The notes under the pieces were generated by a model. It did no database searches, was not told the DNA's origin, and saw only the letters and a list, made by a program, of their open reading frames with translations. A DNA stretch of 64,000 nt from Meiothermus ruber DSM 1279 (GTDB lineage Bacteria > Deinococcota > Deinococci > Deinococcales > Thermaceae). Shown piece after piece: positions 17,023 to 26,068 of the stretch; position 1 is the first letter of the stretch; the number at the start of each line of letters is the position of its first letter. A program made the position numbers and the translations under genes. The stretch lies in assembly GCF_000024425.1 (NCBI RefSeq), contig NC_013946.1, forward strand, positions 2,170,001 through 2,234,000, given 5' to 3'.

Positions 17023-18243
17023 ATGCCAACCTATCAATATAAGGCCAGGGATCGCCAAGGGCGGCTGATCAATGCCGTCATCGAAGCCGATGACATCCGC
17101 ACTGCCGCCCGCAATTTGCGCGAAAAAGGTCTGTTCATCGCCGAGATCAAGGAGCCGGGCAAGGGCCTGCAGGCCGAGATCAAGCTGCCGGGGCTGGATC
17201 CCAAGCCGGGGCTCAAGGATTTAGCCATCTTCAGCCGTCAGCTCGCCACCATGCTCAACGCCGGCCTGCCCATTGTCCAGGCCCTGGCTATTCTGGAACG
17301 GCAGACCGAAAAGAAGAAGTTTCAGAGCATACTCAAAGAAATCCGCACCGAGGTGGAAGGGGGGGCCAATTTCAGCGAGGCCCTGAGCAAGCACAGCCTG
17401 TTTACCCGCCTTTACATCAACCTGGTACGGGCCGGCGAGACCTCAGGCACGCTGGATGCCATTCTGGATCGGCTGGCCACCTTTCTGGAAAACGAGCTGG
17501 CCCTGCGCGGAAAAATCCGCTCGGCCATGACCTACCCCGCCATCGTATTTGTTTTTGCCATTGGGGTAACCTACTTCCTCCTGACCGGCATCGTGCCGCA
17601 GTTTGCCCAGATCCTGACCGGGCTCGGCTCCGAGCTGCCGCTCCTGACCCGGGCCCTGATGGGCATCTCCGACTTTTTGCGCCAGAGCACCATCTTCATC
17701 GCTTTGATCGCGGTGGCGCTGTACTTTGCCTACCGGGCCTACTACCGAACCGAGAAAGGGCGGCGCCAGATCGATCAGATCAAGCTCAAGCTGCCAGTTT
17801 TTGGCGACCTGATGAAAAAAAGCGCCCTGGCCCGTTTTTCGCGCACCTTTGGCCTGCTGATCTCGAGCGGCGTCAACATTGTGGAAGCCCTCGACATCAC
17901 CAAAGGCACGGCGGGCAACGCCATTGTGGAAGATATCCTCGAGCAGACCAAGATCGCCATTCAGGCAGGTGAGCCCGTCTTCACCACCATCCAGGCCCAC
18001 CCGCAGGTCTTCCCGCCCATGGTCAGCTCGATGATTGCCATCGGGGAAGAGACCGGGGCCCTCGATACCATGCTGCAAAAAATCGCCGACTTTTATGAGC
18101 GAGAAGTAGACGAGGCCGTCAGCGCGCTCACGGCAGCCATCGAGCCCCTGATGATTATCTTCCTGGGCCTGGTGGTGGGCGTGATTGTGGCCGGGATGTT
18201 CCTGCCGCTCTTCAAAATCATCGGCACCCTTTCATCGCAATAA
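17023..18243 (+). CDS. pilC: Type IV pilus/type II secretion inner-membrane platform protein PilC
   Basis: 406 residues from ATG 17023. The protein has two T2SSF domains: the first around FSRQLATMLNAGLPIVQAL (~75) and the second around ARFSRTFGLLISSGVNIVEA (~275), with three hydrophobic segments including VFAIGVTYFLLTGIVPQF and the C-terminal IIFLGLVVGVIVAGMF. PilC anchors the assembly ATPase at the membrane for pilus formation, twitching and DNA uptake in Thermaceae. A TATACT box (17008-17013) lies 9 nt before the start. The 3' end overlaps the convergent EVE gene by 26 bp. Confidence 0.95.
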   Translation: MPTYQYKARDRQGRLINAVIEADDIRTAARNLREKGLFIAEIKEPGKGLQAEIKLPGLDPKPGLKDLAIFSRQLATMLNAGLPIVQALAILERQTEKKKFQSILKEIRTEVEGGANFSEALSKHSLFTRLYINLVRAGETSGTLDAILDRLATFLENELALRGKIRSAMTYPAIVFVFAIGVTYFLLTGIVPQFAQILTGLGSELPLLTRALMGISDFLRQSTIFIALIAVALYFAYRAYYRTEKGRRQIDQIKLKLPVFGDLMKKSALARFSRTFGLLISSGVNIVEALDITKGTAGNAIVEDILEQTKIAIQAGEPVFTTIQAHPQVFPPMVSSMIAIGEETGALDTMLQKIADFYEREVDEAVSALTAAIEPLMIIFLGLVVGVIVAGMFLPLFKIIGTLSSQ

Positions 18244-18676
18244 TCCTTTCGGCCACCTCCGCAGCCACCGGCATCACCGACAGCCTGTTGCCCCGACGAA
18301 GCAGGAGCAGTTCGTCGGGGCTAAATTTCGCCCGCAGCACCCCCAGGGTGATCATGCGTTCGAATTTCTCCACAAAGCCCACCCGCACCGTCCACCAGCG
18401 GGGGTTGTCCTTTGAGCTGCGGGGGTCGTGGTAGGGCGACCGAGGGTCAAACTGGCTGGGGTCGGCAATGTGGGTCTCCAGCACCTGGCACAGCCCCACG
18501 ATGCCGGGTGGCTCGGTGCTGGAGTGGTAGAAAAAAGCCAAATCCCCCACCTGCATGGCCCTCAGGAAGTTGCGCGCCTGGTAGTTGCGCACCCCGTCCC
18601 AGAGGGTGGTTTTTTGCTTCTTAAGGTCGTCTATGCTAAACACATCGGGTTCAGATTTGAGCAGCCAGTGGTTCAT
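18218..18676 (-). CDS. EVE domain-containing protein
   Basis: 152 residues making up a single EVE (PUA-like) domain: it begins NHWLLKSEPDVFSIDDL and continues WDGVRNYQARNFLRAM, with AFFYHSSTEPPGIVGLC, matching the bacterial homologues of thymocyte nuclear protein 1. EVE domains recognise modified bases in DNA or RNA and often sit near restriction or modification genes; here no such neighbour exists. The 3' end overlaps that of pilC by 26 bp, so the two transcripts would be antisense at their ends. Confidence 0.9.
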   Translation of the reverse strand: MNHWLLKSEPDVFSIDDLKKQKTTLWDGVRNYQARNFLRAMQVGDLAFFYHSSTEPPGIVGLCQVLETHIADPSQFDPRSPYHDPRSSKDNPRWWTVRVGFVEKFERMITLGVLRAKFSPDELLLLRRGNRLSVMPVAAEVAERIIAMKGCR

Positions 18677-18791
18677 ACCGGGACAGTCTATCTTTATCCG
18701 GAATTTAGATTACGCCGTTCAGGCCACCAGACTAAACCCCTGTTAAGCCTTCCCTTATGCGGGTGGGGGGAACTCGAGCCAAGATTCAATC

Positions 18792-19289
18792 ATGAAAAGA
18801 TGGCTCCTGGCTTCTATGCTGGCAACGGCGCTAGCAGGCTGCATCCCCATCGGCACCAACCCTTCCGACGCTCTACTCATCTCCGACCTGCGCTACGAGA
18901 GCAACTTCCGCGATACCAGCGGGCGCTCGTACATCTGCGATAACCAACCCACCACCCTCACCTATAGCTTCCGCTACAACGACTTTGCCCGGATTGCCTA
19001 CTGGGATTCCAGGCTGGTAGGCGAAGCAACCGGTCAGGCCACCCATACCCTCCGCATGAACCGCGAGAGCGGGGGCTACACCAACCAGAACAACCGCATC
19101 ACGGTGAACTGGGTTTTGAGCCCGGGCACCGCCCCCTTGAGCGTGGCGCCCCAGGGCATTGTGGTCACCCCGGTGCCCCAGCCCCGCCCGATCGGGGCCA
19201 CCCGCCTCGAGCTCACCGTTGTCGCGACCAACGGCAGCTCGGCCCGGCTGGTCTTTCCCGGTATTCCGGTGATTGACAACTGCCCCTGA
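18792..19289 (+). CDS. Predicted lipoprotein of unknown function
   Basis: 165 residues. The signal peptide MKRWLLASMLATALAGC ends in a lipobox with Cys17, so a membrane-anchored lipoprotein is expected. A second and third cysteine (SYICDN, VIDNCP at the C-terminus) could form a disulphide. The middle part is rich in beta-strand-like alternation and Asn/Thr. No family is recognised. It lies upstream of the glcD-like gene by 23 bp. Confidence 0.7.
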   Translation: MKRWLLASMLATALAGCIPIGTNPSDALLISDLRYESNFRDTSGRSYICDNQPTTLTYSFRYNDFARIAYWDSRLVGEATGQATHTLRMNRESGGYTNQNNRITVNWVLSPGTAPLSVAPQGIVVTPVPQPRPIGATRLELTVVATNGSSARLVFPGIPVIDNCP

Positions 19290-19300
19290 GGCCGCCCTGA

Positions 19301-19306
19301 TAAGCT
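19301..19306 (+). promoter_or_regulatory. Possible leaderless -10 box of the glcD-like gene
   Basis: TAAGCT ends 6 nt before the GTG at 19313, the same geometry as at asnS. A TTGACA occurs upstream (19273-19278) but its spacing (22 bp) is too long to be a regular -35 box. Confidence 0.35.
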
Positions 19307-19312
19307 ATAGGC

Positions 19313-20740
19313 GTGACCCTCAACCTCGGGAAAAAAACCCTCAAACCCTCGCCCCGCCCCAGCTACACCCAGCCGGCCCAGTCCGTCCAGGAATTGCAGG
19401 CGCGGCTGGGCCGGGAGAAGGTTTTGCTCGAGCGGGCCCAGCGGCGCAACTACTCCTACGACGGCATCGCCATGGGCGTAACCCCGGCCCTGGTGGTGCT
19501 GCCAACCTGCACCGCCGATGTGGTGGAGGTGGTGCGCTTCGCCAACCGGGTGGGGCTGCCCATCGTGGCCCGGGGGGCGGCCAGCGGGCTCTCGGGGGGG
19601 GCGGTTCCGGTTCAGGAGTCCATCGTGCTCTCCTTTACCCGCATGACCGGGCTGCACATCGACCCCCAGGCCCGCACCGCCACCGTGCAGCCGGGGGTGG
19701 TCACCCAGCAAATCAGCGAGCAGGCCCGGCCCCATGGCCTGTGGTACCCCCCCGACCCGGCCTCCTTTCGCACCAGCACCATCGGGGGCAACCTGGCCGA
19801 GAACGCCGGGGGGCCGCTGTGCTTCAAGAAGGGCGTGACCGGCGATTATGTGGAGGCGCTCGAGTTCGTCGACTTTGCCGGCCAGGTGCACCGCCTGGAG
19901 CGCAAGGCCTACGACCTGGCGGGTCTGCTGGTGGGCTCCGAAGGCACGCTGGGCCTGATCACCGAAGCCCGGCTGCGCCTGGAGCCCATCCCCCGTTACA
20001 CCCGCACCCTGATGGCCATCTTTGGTGAGGTGGGGCAGGCGGCCGAAGCGGTCTCGGAAGCCATTGCAGCGGGTGCGGTGCCGAGCAAGCTCGAGTTCAT
20101 GGACAACGGCTGCATCAACGCGGTGGAAGACTACCTGCGGCTGGGCCTGCCCCGCGAGGCTGCGGCGATCTTGCTGGTGGACACCGACGGCGACAATCCC
20201 CTCATCGTGGAAGAGGAGCTGCAATGGGTGGCCGAGGCCTGCCAGCAGCACGGGGCCGCCGTGCGGGTCGCCCAGGATGCCGCCGAGAGCGAGGCCCTCT
20301 GGAAGGCCCGCCGCTCGATCTCGCCAGCGATTGGCGCCATCAAGCCCAAGCGGCTGAACGAGGACATCGCCGTACCGCGCTCGAGCCTGCCCGCGGTGGT
20401 GCGGGCCATCGAGGCGCTGGGCCGGCAGTACGGCCTGCAGGTGGTGCAGTTTGGACACATTGGCGATGGCAACCTGCACCCCAACGTGCTCTTCGACCCC
20501 AGGGTGGACGCCGAGGAGAAGGTCTGGGAACTGCTGCACGAGATCGCCCGGGTGGCCTTGCGGCATGGGGGTGTGCTCTCGGGGGAGCACGGCATCGGCC
20601 TCATGAAGCGCGACTTTATGAGCGAGGCGGTAGACCCCGAGACCCTCGAGGCCTTAAGGCGGGTCAAGGCTGCCTTCGACCCGCACAACCGCCTGAACCC
20701 CGGCAAAGTGTTGCCCGAGCCCCACTCGCCGGCACACTGA
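19313..20740 (+). CDS. FAD-linked oxidase, glycolate oxidase GlcD type
   Basis: 475 residues, GTG start. The PCMH-type FAD-binding domain shows [14 protein letters not shown] (~88) and [20 protein letters not shown] (~205); the C-terminal FAD-oxidase domain has [13 protein letters not shown] (~382) and [12 protein letters not shown] (~425), including the conserved histidines. It oxidises a 2-hydroxy acid such as glycolate or D-lactate and passes electrons on. The usual GlcE and GlcF partners are not encoded next to it. A second member of the family is at 41412-42755. Confidence 0.9.
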   Translation: MTLNLGKKTLKPSPRPSYTQPAQSVQELQARLGREKVLLERAQRRNYSYDGIAMGVTPALVVLPTCTADVVEVVRFANRVGLPIVARGAASGLSGGAVPVQESIVLSFTRMTGLHIDPQARTATVQPGVVTQQISEQARPHGLWYPPDPASFRTSTIGGNLAENAGGPLCFKKGVTGDYVEALEFVDFAGQVHRLERKAYDLAGLLVGSEGTLGLITEARLRLEPIPRYTRTLMAIFGEVGQAAEAVSEAIAAGAVPSKLEFMDNGCINAVEDYLRLGLPREAAAILLVDTDGDNPLIVEEELQWVAEACQQHGAAVRVAQDAAESEALWKARRSISPAIGAIKPKRLNEDIAVPRSSLPAVVRAIEALGRQYGLQVVQFGHIGDGNLHPNVLFDPRVDAEEKVWELLHEIARVALRHGGVLSGEHGIGLMKRDFMSEAVDPETLEALRRVKAAFDPHNRLNPGKVLPEPHSPAH

Positions 20741-20757
20741 GCGGCGAAGCTGGAGGC

Positions 20758-21288
20758 ATGCGCAGAGGCCTCTGGTTTTCACTTTTGGCCTGCTTGGCCT
20801 TTGTGGGGCTGGCCCAGGCGCAAAACCCCTTTTCGGTGGGAATGGCCTATGCGGCGGAGGCCCAGCAACCCGAACGACCCTCCTGGGATCGGCTGCTTTT
20901 TGGCCCGGCCCCGGAGGGCTACCGGGGGCTGGCGATTTCCGCCCGCCTTCTGGCCTGGAGCGTGCCCTGGACCCTGGTGGGCTCCAGCATCGGGCTCACC
21001 AGCGATGACCCCTGGCAGCGCTCGTTCTGGCTCACCAACTCGGTCTGGGCGGCGGTTAACTCCGGCATTGCCCTGGTGGGGCTGCTGGGGCCCGAGCCGG
21101 GCAAGGATAGCCTCCGCAACCTGCTGTATATCAACGCCGGTCTCGATCTCCTTTACATCGCCGGTGGTGTGGTGCTGGCCCTGCAGCCCGACCCCCGCAG
21201 CCAGGGGGCCGGGTGGGCCATCGCCTTGCAGGGGGCCTGGTTGTTGCTGTTCGATCTGTTCAACACTTTGGCCCTGGAAAGCCCATAA
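20758..21288 (+). CDS. Membrane protein, DUF6992-like
   Basis: 176 residues from ATG 20758 with GGAGG 6 nt upstream. The N-terminal segment [19 protein letters not shown] looks like a signal peptide or first membrane helix, followed by about three more hydrophobic helices. The C-terminal part ([20 protein letters not shown], then [18 protein letters not shown]) has the conserved GxxxAIxxQGxxLxxFD pattern that I associate with DUF6992; family name is from memory. Function unknown. A truncated relative lies at 53130-53345. Confidence 0.7.
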   Translation: MRRGLWFSLLACLAFVGLAQAQNPFSVGMAYAAEAQQPERPSWDRLLFGPAPEGYRGLAISARLLAWSVPWTLVGSSIGLTSDDPWQRSFWLTNSVWAAVNSGIALVGLLGPEPGKDSLRNLLYINAGLDLLYIAGGVVLALQPDPRSQGAGWAIALQGAWLLLFDLFNTLALESP

Positions 21289-21295
21289 GCACGGG

Positions 21296-22300
21296 CTAGG
21301 CGTATCCCAGAATTTCTTTGCGCTTCTGGCCCCAGGCCAGGGCGCTGGCGATGCCCTCGTCGATCGAGTGTTCGGCCTTCCAGCCCAGGAGCTCCAGGGC
21401 CCGGTCGGCGTTGGCGTAGGCCCCGGCCACATCGCCGGGGCGGGGCGGGGCCTCGCGCTTGGGGATGGGCCGCCCGTAAACCCGCTCGAACGCGGCCACC
21501 AGCTCCTTGACGGTGACGCCGTGCCCGGTTCCCAGGTTGATGACCACGTAGGGACTGCCCACTTTTTCAATGACCTGGTCAAACTGCTCCACCGCTTTGA
21601 CGTGGGCCATGGCCAGATCCCACACATGGATGTAGTCGCGGATGCCCGAGCCGTCGCGGGTGGGCCAGTTTACGCCGGTGATGGTGAACTCGGGTAGTTT
21701 GCCCAGCGCCACATCCACCATTTTGCCCAGCACGTGGCTGGGTTCGCGCACGTGGATGCCCGAGCGCAGCTTGGGGTCGGCCCCGATGGGGTTGAAGTAG
21801 CGCAGGGCAATCCCGCGCAGACGGGTGGCTTTGGACAGGTCTTCCAGCACCATCTCCATCATGTACTTGGTGCGGGCGTAGGGGGAGCTGGGCTTGAGCG
21901 GCGAGGTCTCGGTGACTTTGAACCCCGGCACCGCGTCGTAGATGGAGGCCGAGGAGCTGAACACCACTCGAGGGTAGCCGAGTTCTTCCAGGTTTTTGAA
22001 GAGCTCGAGGCTCTTGCAGACGTTTTCGCGGTAGTAGAGGTAGGGCTGCTCCACCGACTCCGGCACCACAATCCGCGCGGCGCAGTGAATGGTGCTGTGA
22101 ATATCGGGGTGCTCCCGGAAGATGCGCTCCAGCAGGGCCCGGTCGGCGATATCGCCCTCGTAGAAAATTTTGCCCTCGGTAAAGACCCGGGGCCCGGTTA
22201 CCAGCGAGTCCAGGAGCACCGGGGTATGGCCGGTGTCGAGGAGTGCGTGGGCGATGGTGCTGCCGATATACCCTGCTCCACCTGTAATCAGAACCTTCAT
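21296..22300 (-). CDS. galE: UDP-glucose 4-epimerase
   Basis: 334 residues from ATG 22300 (a start 18 bp earlier is possible but would cross the promoter). Extended SDR with NAD-binding ITGGAGYIGSTIAHALLD, the serine in FSSSASIYD, and the catalytic SSPYARTKYMMEMV Tyr-Lys pair; the substrate region RYFNPIGADP is typical of GalE. It interconverts UDP-glucose and UDP-galactose for surface glycans and glycolipids. A glycolipid-type glycosyltransferase and a WecG-type gene occur in the same window, which fits envelope sugar metabolism. Confidence 0.9.
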   Translation of the reverse strand: MKVLITGGAGYIGSTIAHALLDTGHTPVLLDSLVTGPRVFTEGKIFYEGDIADRALLERIFREHPDIHSTIHCAARIVVPESVEQPYLYYRENVCKSLELFKNLEELGYPRVVFSSSASIYDAVPGFKVTETSPLKPSSPYARTKYMMEMVLEDLSKATRLRGIALRYFNPIGADPKLRSGIHVREPSHVLGKMVDVALGKLPEFTITGVNWPTRDGSGIRDYIHVWDLAMAHVKAVEQFDQVIEKVGSPYVVINLGTGHGVTVKELVAAFERVYGRPIPKREAPPRPGDVAGAYANADRALELLGWKAEHSIDEGIASALAWGQKRKEILGYA

Positions 22301-22307
22301 GCCGCCG

Positions 22308-22313
22308 ATTCTA
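22308..22313 (-). promoter_or_regulatory. galE -10 box, leaderless type
   Basis: TAGAAT on the minus strand, 7 nt before the galE ATG at 22300. It lies back to back with the -10 box of the divergent CoA-transferase gene 13 bp away. Confidence 0.5.
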
Positions 22314-22326
22314 CCCATAAAAGCTT

Positions 22327-22332
22327 TAGTAT
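22327..22332 (+). promoter_or_regulatory. -10 box of the CoA-transferase gene, leaderless type
   Basis: TAGTAT on the plus strand ends 7 nt before ATG 22340. CTCGAG fills the gap between the box and the start codon. The divergent galE and CoA-transferase promoters share less than 40 bp. Confidence 0.5.
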
Positions 22333-22339
22333 CTCGAGC

Positions 22340-23680
22340 ATGAGCGCGCTGGATGGTCTCAAGGTACTCGACCTTTCGCGGATTCTGGCCGGCCCCTTCT
22401 GCACCCAGATGCTGGCCGACCTGGGGGCGGAGGTCTGGAAGATCGAACCCCCCAGGGGCGACGACACCCGTGGCTGGGGCCCCCCCTTCTTGTCAAAACG
22501 ACAGCCACCCCCTTCCCCCCTGGCGGGGGATGAGGGAAACCTGGCCGAGCCCGATGAGCACCCTGGCTGGGAACTGGGGCGGGAGGGGGAAAGCGCGTAC
22601 TATCTCTCCTGCAACCGGGGTAAAAAGAGCCTGGTGGTCAACCTCAAAGACCCCAGGGGCCAGCAGGTGGTGCAGGAACTGGCCCGGCAGGCCGATGTGC
22701 TGGTGGAGAATTACAAAACCGGCGACCTGGCCCGCTACGGGCTGGACTACGCCAGCCTATCCAGGCTAAACCCACGGCTCATCTACCTGTCCATTACCGG
22801 CTACGGCCAGACCGGCCCCCGCGCCCAGGAACCCGGTTACGATGTGGCGGTGCAGGGTTTGTGCGGCATCATGTCGGTCACGGGGGCGCCGGAGGGCCCG
22901 CCCATGCGCGTACCAGTGGCCTGGATTGACCTGATGACCGGGCTGCATGGGGCCGTGGCGGTGCTGGCTGCCTTGCAGGAACGGGCCAGGAGCGGGCAGG
23001 GGCAGCACATTGACCTGGCCCTGTTCGACGTGGGGCTTTCGGCCATGGTTAACCTGGCCCAGAGCTACCTGCTGACCGGTCAACTGCCCGAGCGGCTGGG
23101 CAACGGCCATCCCCAGATTGTGCCCTATGGGGCCTTTGAAGCGGCGGACGGCTGGTTCATGCTGACCATCGGCAACGACGAGCAGTACCGGCGGGTCTGC
23201 GAGGCCGCCGGACACCTGGAGCTGTGGGAAGACCCGCGCTTTCAGACCAATGCGGGCCGGGTTACCCACCGCGCCGAGCTTTTGCCGAGGCTCGAGGCCA
23301 TCCTACGGGCCCGTCCGCGTAAGGAGTGGCTCGAGCGCTTCACCCAGGCCGGGGTTCCGGTCACGCCGGTGAACAATCTGGCCGAGGCCCTGGCCGAGCC
23401 CCAGGCCCAGGCCCGGGGTATGCGCCAACAGGTGCAGCACCCCTGGCTGGGGACGGTTCCGCTGCTGGGCTCCCCGCTGGCCCACTTCTCGCGCACCCCA
23501 GCCCAGATTCGTTCACACCCCCCGCTGCTGGGGGAGCACACCCAGGAAGTGCTGCACGCAGCCCTGGGCCTTTCTTTGGAGGAGATAAGCGCGCTGGAAG
23601 CCGCCGGGGTGGTCAAGACCCACCAGGGGCGTTCGACAGGCCCAACCAACACCGCAGCGATTCCATATACTGAGGAGTAA
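22340..23680 (+). CDS. Class III CoA-transferase, CaiB/BaiF family
   Basis: 446 residues from ATG 22340. Family motifs: LDGLKVLDLSRILAGPFCTQ at the N-terminus, CNRGKKSLVVNLKDP, and PGYDVAVQGLCGIMSVTG with the aspartate that forms the acyl-CoA intermediate in formyl-CoA transferase. It moves CoA between carboxylic acids; the substrate is unknown. Residues ~53-83 are an extra proline- and glycine-rich stretch (containing PPPSPLAGDEGNLAEP) between GPPFLS and GESAYYLSCNRG, not expected from the family and encoded by a palindrome-containing block. Followed 2 bp later by the penicillin acylase gene. Confidence 0.9.
   Translation: MSALDGLKVLDLSRILAGPFCTQMLADLGAEVWKIEPPRGDDTRGWGPPFLSKRQPPPSPLAGDEGNLAEPDEHPGWELGREGESAYYLSCNRGKKSLVVNLKDPRGQQVVQELARQADVLVENYKTGDLARYGLDYASLSRLNPRLIYLSITGYGQTGPRAQEPGYDVAVQGLCGIMSVTGAPEGPPMRVPVAWIDLMTGLHGAVAVLAALQERARSGQGQHIDLALFDVGLSAMVNLAQSYLLTGQLPERLGNGHPQIVPYGAFEAADGWFMLTIGNDEQYRRVCEAAGHLELWEDPRFQTNAGRVTHRAELLPRLEAILRARPRKEWLERFTQAGVPVTPVNNLAEALAEPQAQARGMRQQVQHPWLGTVPLLGSPLAHFSRTPAQIRSHPPLLGEHTQEVLHAALGLSLEEISALEAAGVVKTHQGRSTGPTNTAAIPYTEE
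22496..22589 (+). repeat. Palindrome-containing in-frame insertion in the CoA-transferase gene
   Basis: About 90 bp that keep the reading frame but add a low-complexity segment to the protein. At its centre TCCCCC-CTGGC-GGGGGA can fold into a hairpin. The encoded PSPLAGDEG resembles peptides made when GC-rich intergenic palindromes are read through in other high-GC bacteria. Boundaries are estimates based on where family-like sequence stops and resumes. Confidence 0.5.
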
Positions 23681-23682
23681 CT

Positions 23683-26046
23683 ATGCACAGGCGGCTTTTG
23701 TGGCTTATGGGTTTGCTGGTGCTGGCTTCCTGCGTGCCGGTCAATCAGGTACAGCAGGTGCAGGGGCTTGTGGGGCCGGTGCGCATTACCTTCGACCGCT
23801 GGGGGGTTCCGCACATCCGGGCTCAGGCCAGCGATATGGACGTGTTTTTTGCACAGGGCTACGTGCACGCGCGCGACCGGCTTTTTCAGATGGAGCTGGG
23901 CCGCCGGGCCGCGCAGGGGCGGCTAGCCGAAATTCTGGGCAGCGGGGCCATCGAGCAGGATCGCTTCTTCCGCACCTGGGGCTTCTACCGGGCCGCTCAG
24001 GCCGCCCTTCCCAACCACAGCGAGTTCACCCGCCGAGCCCTCGAGGCCTACGCCGCGGGGGTCAATCAGTTCATCCGCGAGGGCCACCTGCCCCTTCCCT
24101 TTGCTCTGCTGGGCTTCACCCCCGAGCCCTGGACCCCCGCCGACACCCTGGCCTGGGGCAAGCTGCAGTCCTACGACCTGGGGCAGGTCTGGCAGGACGA
24201 GATAGACAACACCTTCATCCTGAACAAAGTGGGCCTCGAGGGCTTCAACGACCTGCGCGGGGCCTATCCGCAGGGCTGGCCCACCATCCTCCAGCCCGAA
24301 GACCTCCGCAGCCTGGACGAGCGCGCCCAGAGCCGCCGGGTATACCAGCCAGCCGCACTCTCCCCTGACCTCCTGGAGCGGCTCGAGCGGGTGGCCGCGT
24401 TTTCCAGGCAGCTCAGCCTCGCACCCCAAAACCCCGACCAGGGCTCCAACAACTGGGTGCTGAGCGGTGCGCGCACCACCACCGGCAAGCCGATGCTGGC
24501 CAACGACCCCCACCTGCGGCTGCAAAACCCCGCGCTGTGGTACATCGCCGACCTGCGCGGCCCCACCTACCACGCCATTGGGGCCACCATTCCAGGGGTG
24601 CCGGGGGTGTTTCTGGGGCGCAACGACCGGGTGGCCTGGGGGGCCACCAACGTGCGGCCCGACGTGATGGATCTGTTTGTGCTGGATTTGGAAGGAGGGT
24701 CGTACCGCACCCCGCTGGGCCTGGTTCCGCTACGGGTTCGGCAGGAGACCATCCGGGTGCGGGGGGCCGACCCGGTGACCATCACCGTGCGGGAAAGCGA
24801 GTACGGCCCGGTGATCTCCGACCTGGGCCCGGCCTTCCTGCGGCCCGGCCTCACGGCGGGCGCCGCCATCGCTACGGAAAAGCAGGCGGTTGCGGTGCGC
24901 TGGACGGGCCTCGACCCGCAGGACACCACCCTGGACGCCTACCTGGGCATGAACCGCGCCCAGAACGCCGAGGAGTTCCGCCAGGCCCTGAGGCGCTACG
25001 TGGCCCCCATGCAGAACTTCGTGTATGCCGATGTGGAGGGTACCATCGGCTATTTCGCACCGGGCTGGGTTCCCATACGCGACTGGGACGGGCGCTTCCC
25101 GGCCAGCGCCAGCAAGGGGCAGCAGTGGAAGGGTTACCTGCCTTTTGAGCGGCTGCCCCAGGTGGTCAACCCTAAGGAGGGGTTTGTTGCGAGCGCCAAC
25201 AACCGGGTGCTGCCGCACGGCGGGCCGGACATCTCCAGCTACACCACCGAGGTCTTCCGGGCCCAGCGCATCCGCGAGCTGATTCTGGCCACACCCAGGG
25301 CCAACCTCGAGGACATGGCCCGCTGGCAGGGCGATACCTACTCCATCATTGCCCGTGAGCTGCTACCGGGATTGCTGGCCCTACAGCCCCAGAGCGAGGC
25401 GGCCCGACGTCTGCAAAACGCGGTGCGCAACTGGGACTTGCGGGCCGAGCTGGACTCGGTGGGGGCCACAGCCTTTGCCTTCTACTACCGCGAGATCTCC
25501 CGAATGCTGGAGGATGAGCTGGGCCTGCGCTACCCGCCGGTGCCCTATACCTTCATCAAAACCCTGCGCGAGGAAGGCCGCTGGTGCCAGGATGCCCGCG
25601 CGGGCATTCGGAACTGCGCCCAGTTTATGGCCCAGGCCCTGGAGAAAGCCGGCGCCGAGCTCGAGCGCCGCCTGGGCCCCGACCCCTCCGGCTGGCAGTG
25701 GGGCCGGCTGCACCAGGCCAGCCTGACCTCCCCCCTGGCCTCCGCGCCGCTTGTTGGCGGCCTGTTCAACCGCACCATCCCCACCCCCGGCTCGATGCAC
25801 ACCGTGAACGTAGCCAACTACAACCAGGACACCTTTCTGCACACCTCGGGGGCCAGCCTGCGCACCCTCTTCGACCTTTCTGACCCCGACAACAGCCGCA
25901 TCATCTACCCCATGGGCCAGTCTGCCGACCTGTTTAGCCCCCACTTCGACGACCTGCTCTGGCTCTGGCGCGACAAGCAGTATATTCCCCTCAGCACCCG
26001 TCCGGCTGACTGGGGGCCCACCTGGACGCTCGAGCTGAGGCCGTAG
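23683..26046 (+). CDS. Penicillin acylase family protein, secreted lipoprotein
   Basis: 787 residues. A lipobox-type signal (LLVLASC, Cys17) suggests a membrane-anchored form. The alpha-chain region has VRITFDRWGVPHIRAQ and YVHARDRLFQMELGRR; the autocatalytic cleavage site precedes the nucleophile in QGSNNWVLSGARTTTGKP (Ser near residue 252), followed by MLANDPHLRL and GATIPGVPGVFLGRNDRVAW. Members cleave amides such as penicillins, aculeacin or acyl-homoserine lactones; the natural substrate is open. SD GAGGAG; operon with the CoA-transferase gene. A second paralogue is at 35002-37341. Confidence 0.92.
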   Translation: MHRRLLWLMGLLVLASCVPVNQVQQVQGLVGPVRITFDRWGVPHIRAQASDMDVFFAQGYVHARDRLFQMELGRRAAQGRLAEILGSGAIEQDRFFRTWGFYRAAQAALPNHSEFTRRALEAYAAGVNQFIREGHLPLPFALLGFTPEPWTPADTLAWGKLQSYDLGQVWQDEIDNTFILNKVGLEGFNDLRGAYPQGWPTILQPEDLRSLDERAQSRRVYQPAALSPDLLERLERVAAFSRQLSLAPQNPDQGSNNWVLSGARTTTGKPMLANDPHLRLQNPALWYIADLRGPTYHAIGATIPGVPGVFLGRNDRVAWGATNVRPDVMDLFVLDLEGGSYRTPLGLVPLRVRQETIRVRGADPVTITVRESEYGPVISDLGPAFLRPGLTAGAAIATEKQAVAVRWTGLDPQDTTLDAYLGMNRAQNAEEFRQALRRYVAPMQNFVYADVEGTIGYFAPGWVPIRDWDGRFPASASKGQQWKGYLPFERLPQVVNPKEGFVASANNRVLPHGGPDISSYTTEVFRAQRIRELILATPRANLEDMARWQGDTYSIIARELLPGLLALQPQSEAARRLQNAVRNWDLRAELDSVGATAFAFYYREISRMLEDELGLRYPPVPYTFIKTLREEGRWCQDARAGIRNCAQFMAQALEKAGAELERRLGPDPSGWQWGRLHQASLTSPLASAPLVGGLFNRTIPTPGSMHTVNVANYNQDTFLHTSGASLRTLFDLSDPDNSRIIYPMGQSADLFSPHFDDLLWLWRDKQYIPLSTRPADWGPTWTLELRP

Positions 26047-26056
26047 ACCCCTCCCG

Positions 26057-26062
26057 TACAAT
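26057..26062 (+). promoter_or_regulatory. -10 box of the HEYAH-protein gene, leaderless type
   Basis: TACAAT ends 6 nt before the GTG at 26069. No SD is present. This fixes GTG 26069 as the likely start. Confidence 0.5.
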
Positions 26063-26068
26063 CAGGGT

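Noticed and set aside
19076-20590. A 504-codon minus-strand frame opposite the glcD-like gene
   Set aside because: It is the mirror of a well-supported flavoprotein gene and shows no recognisable motif.
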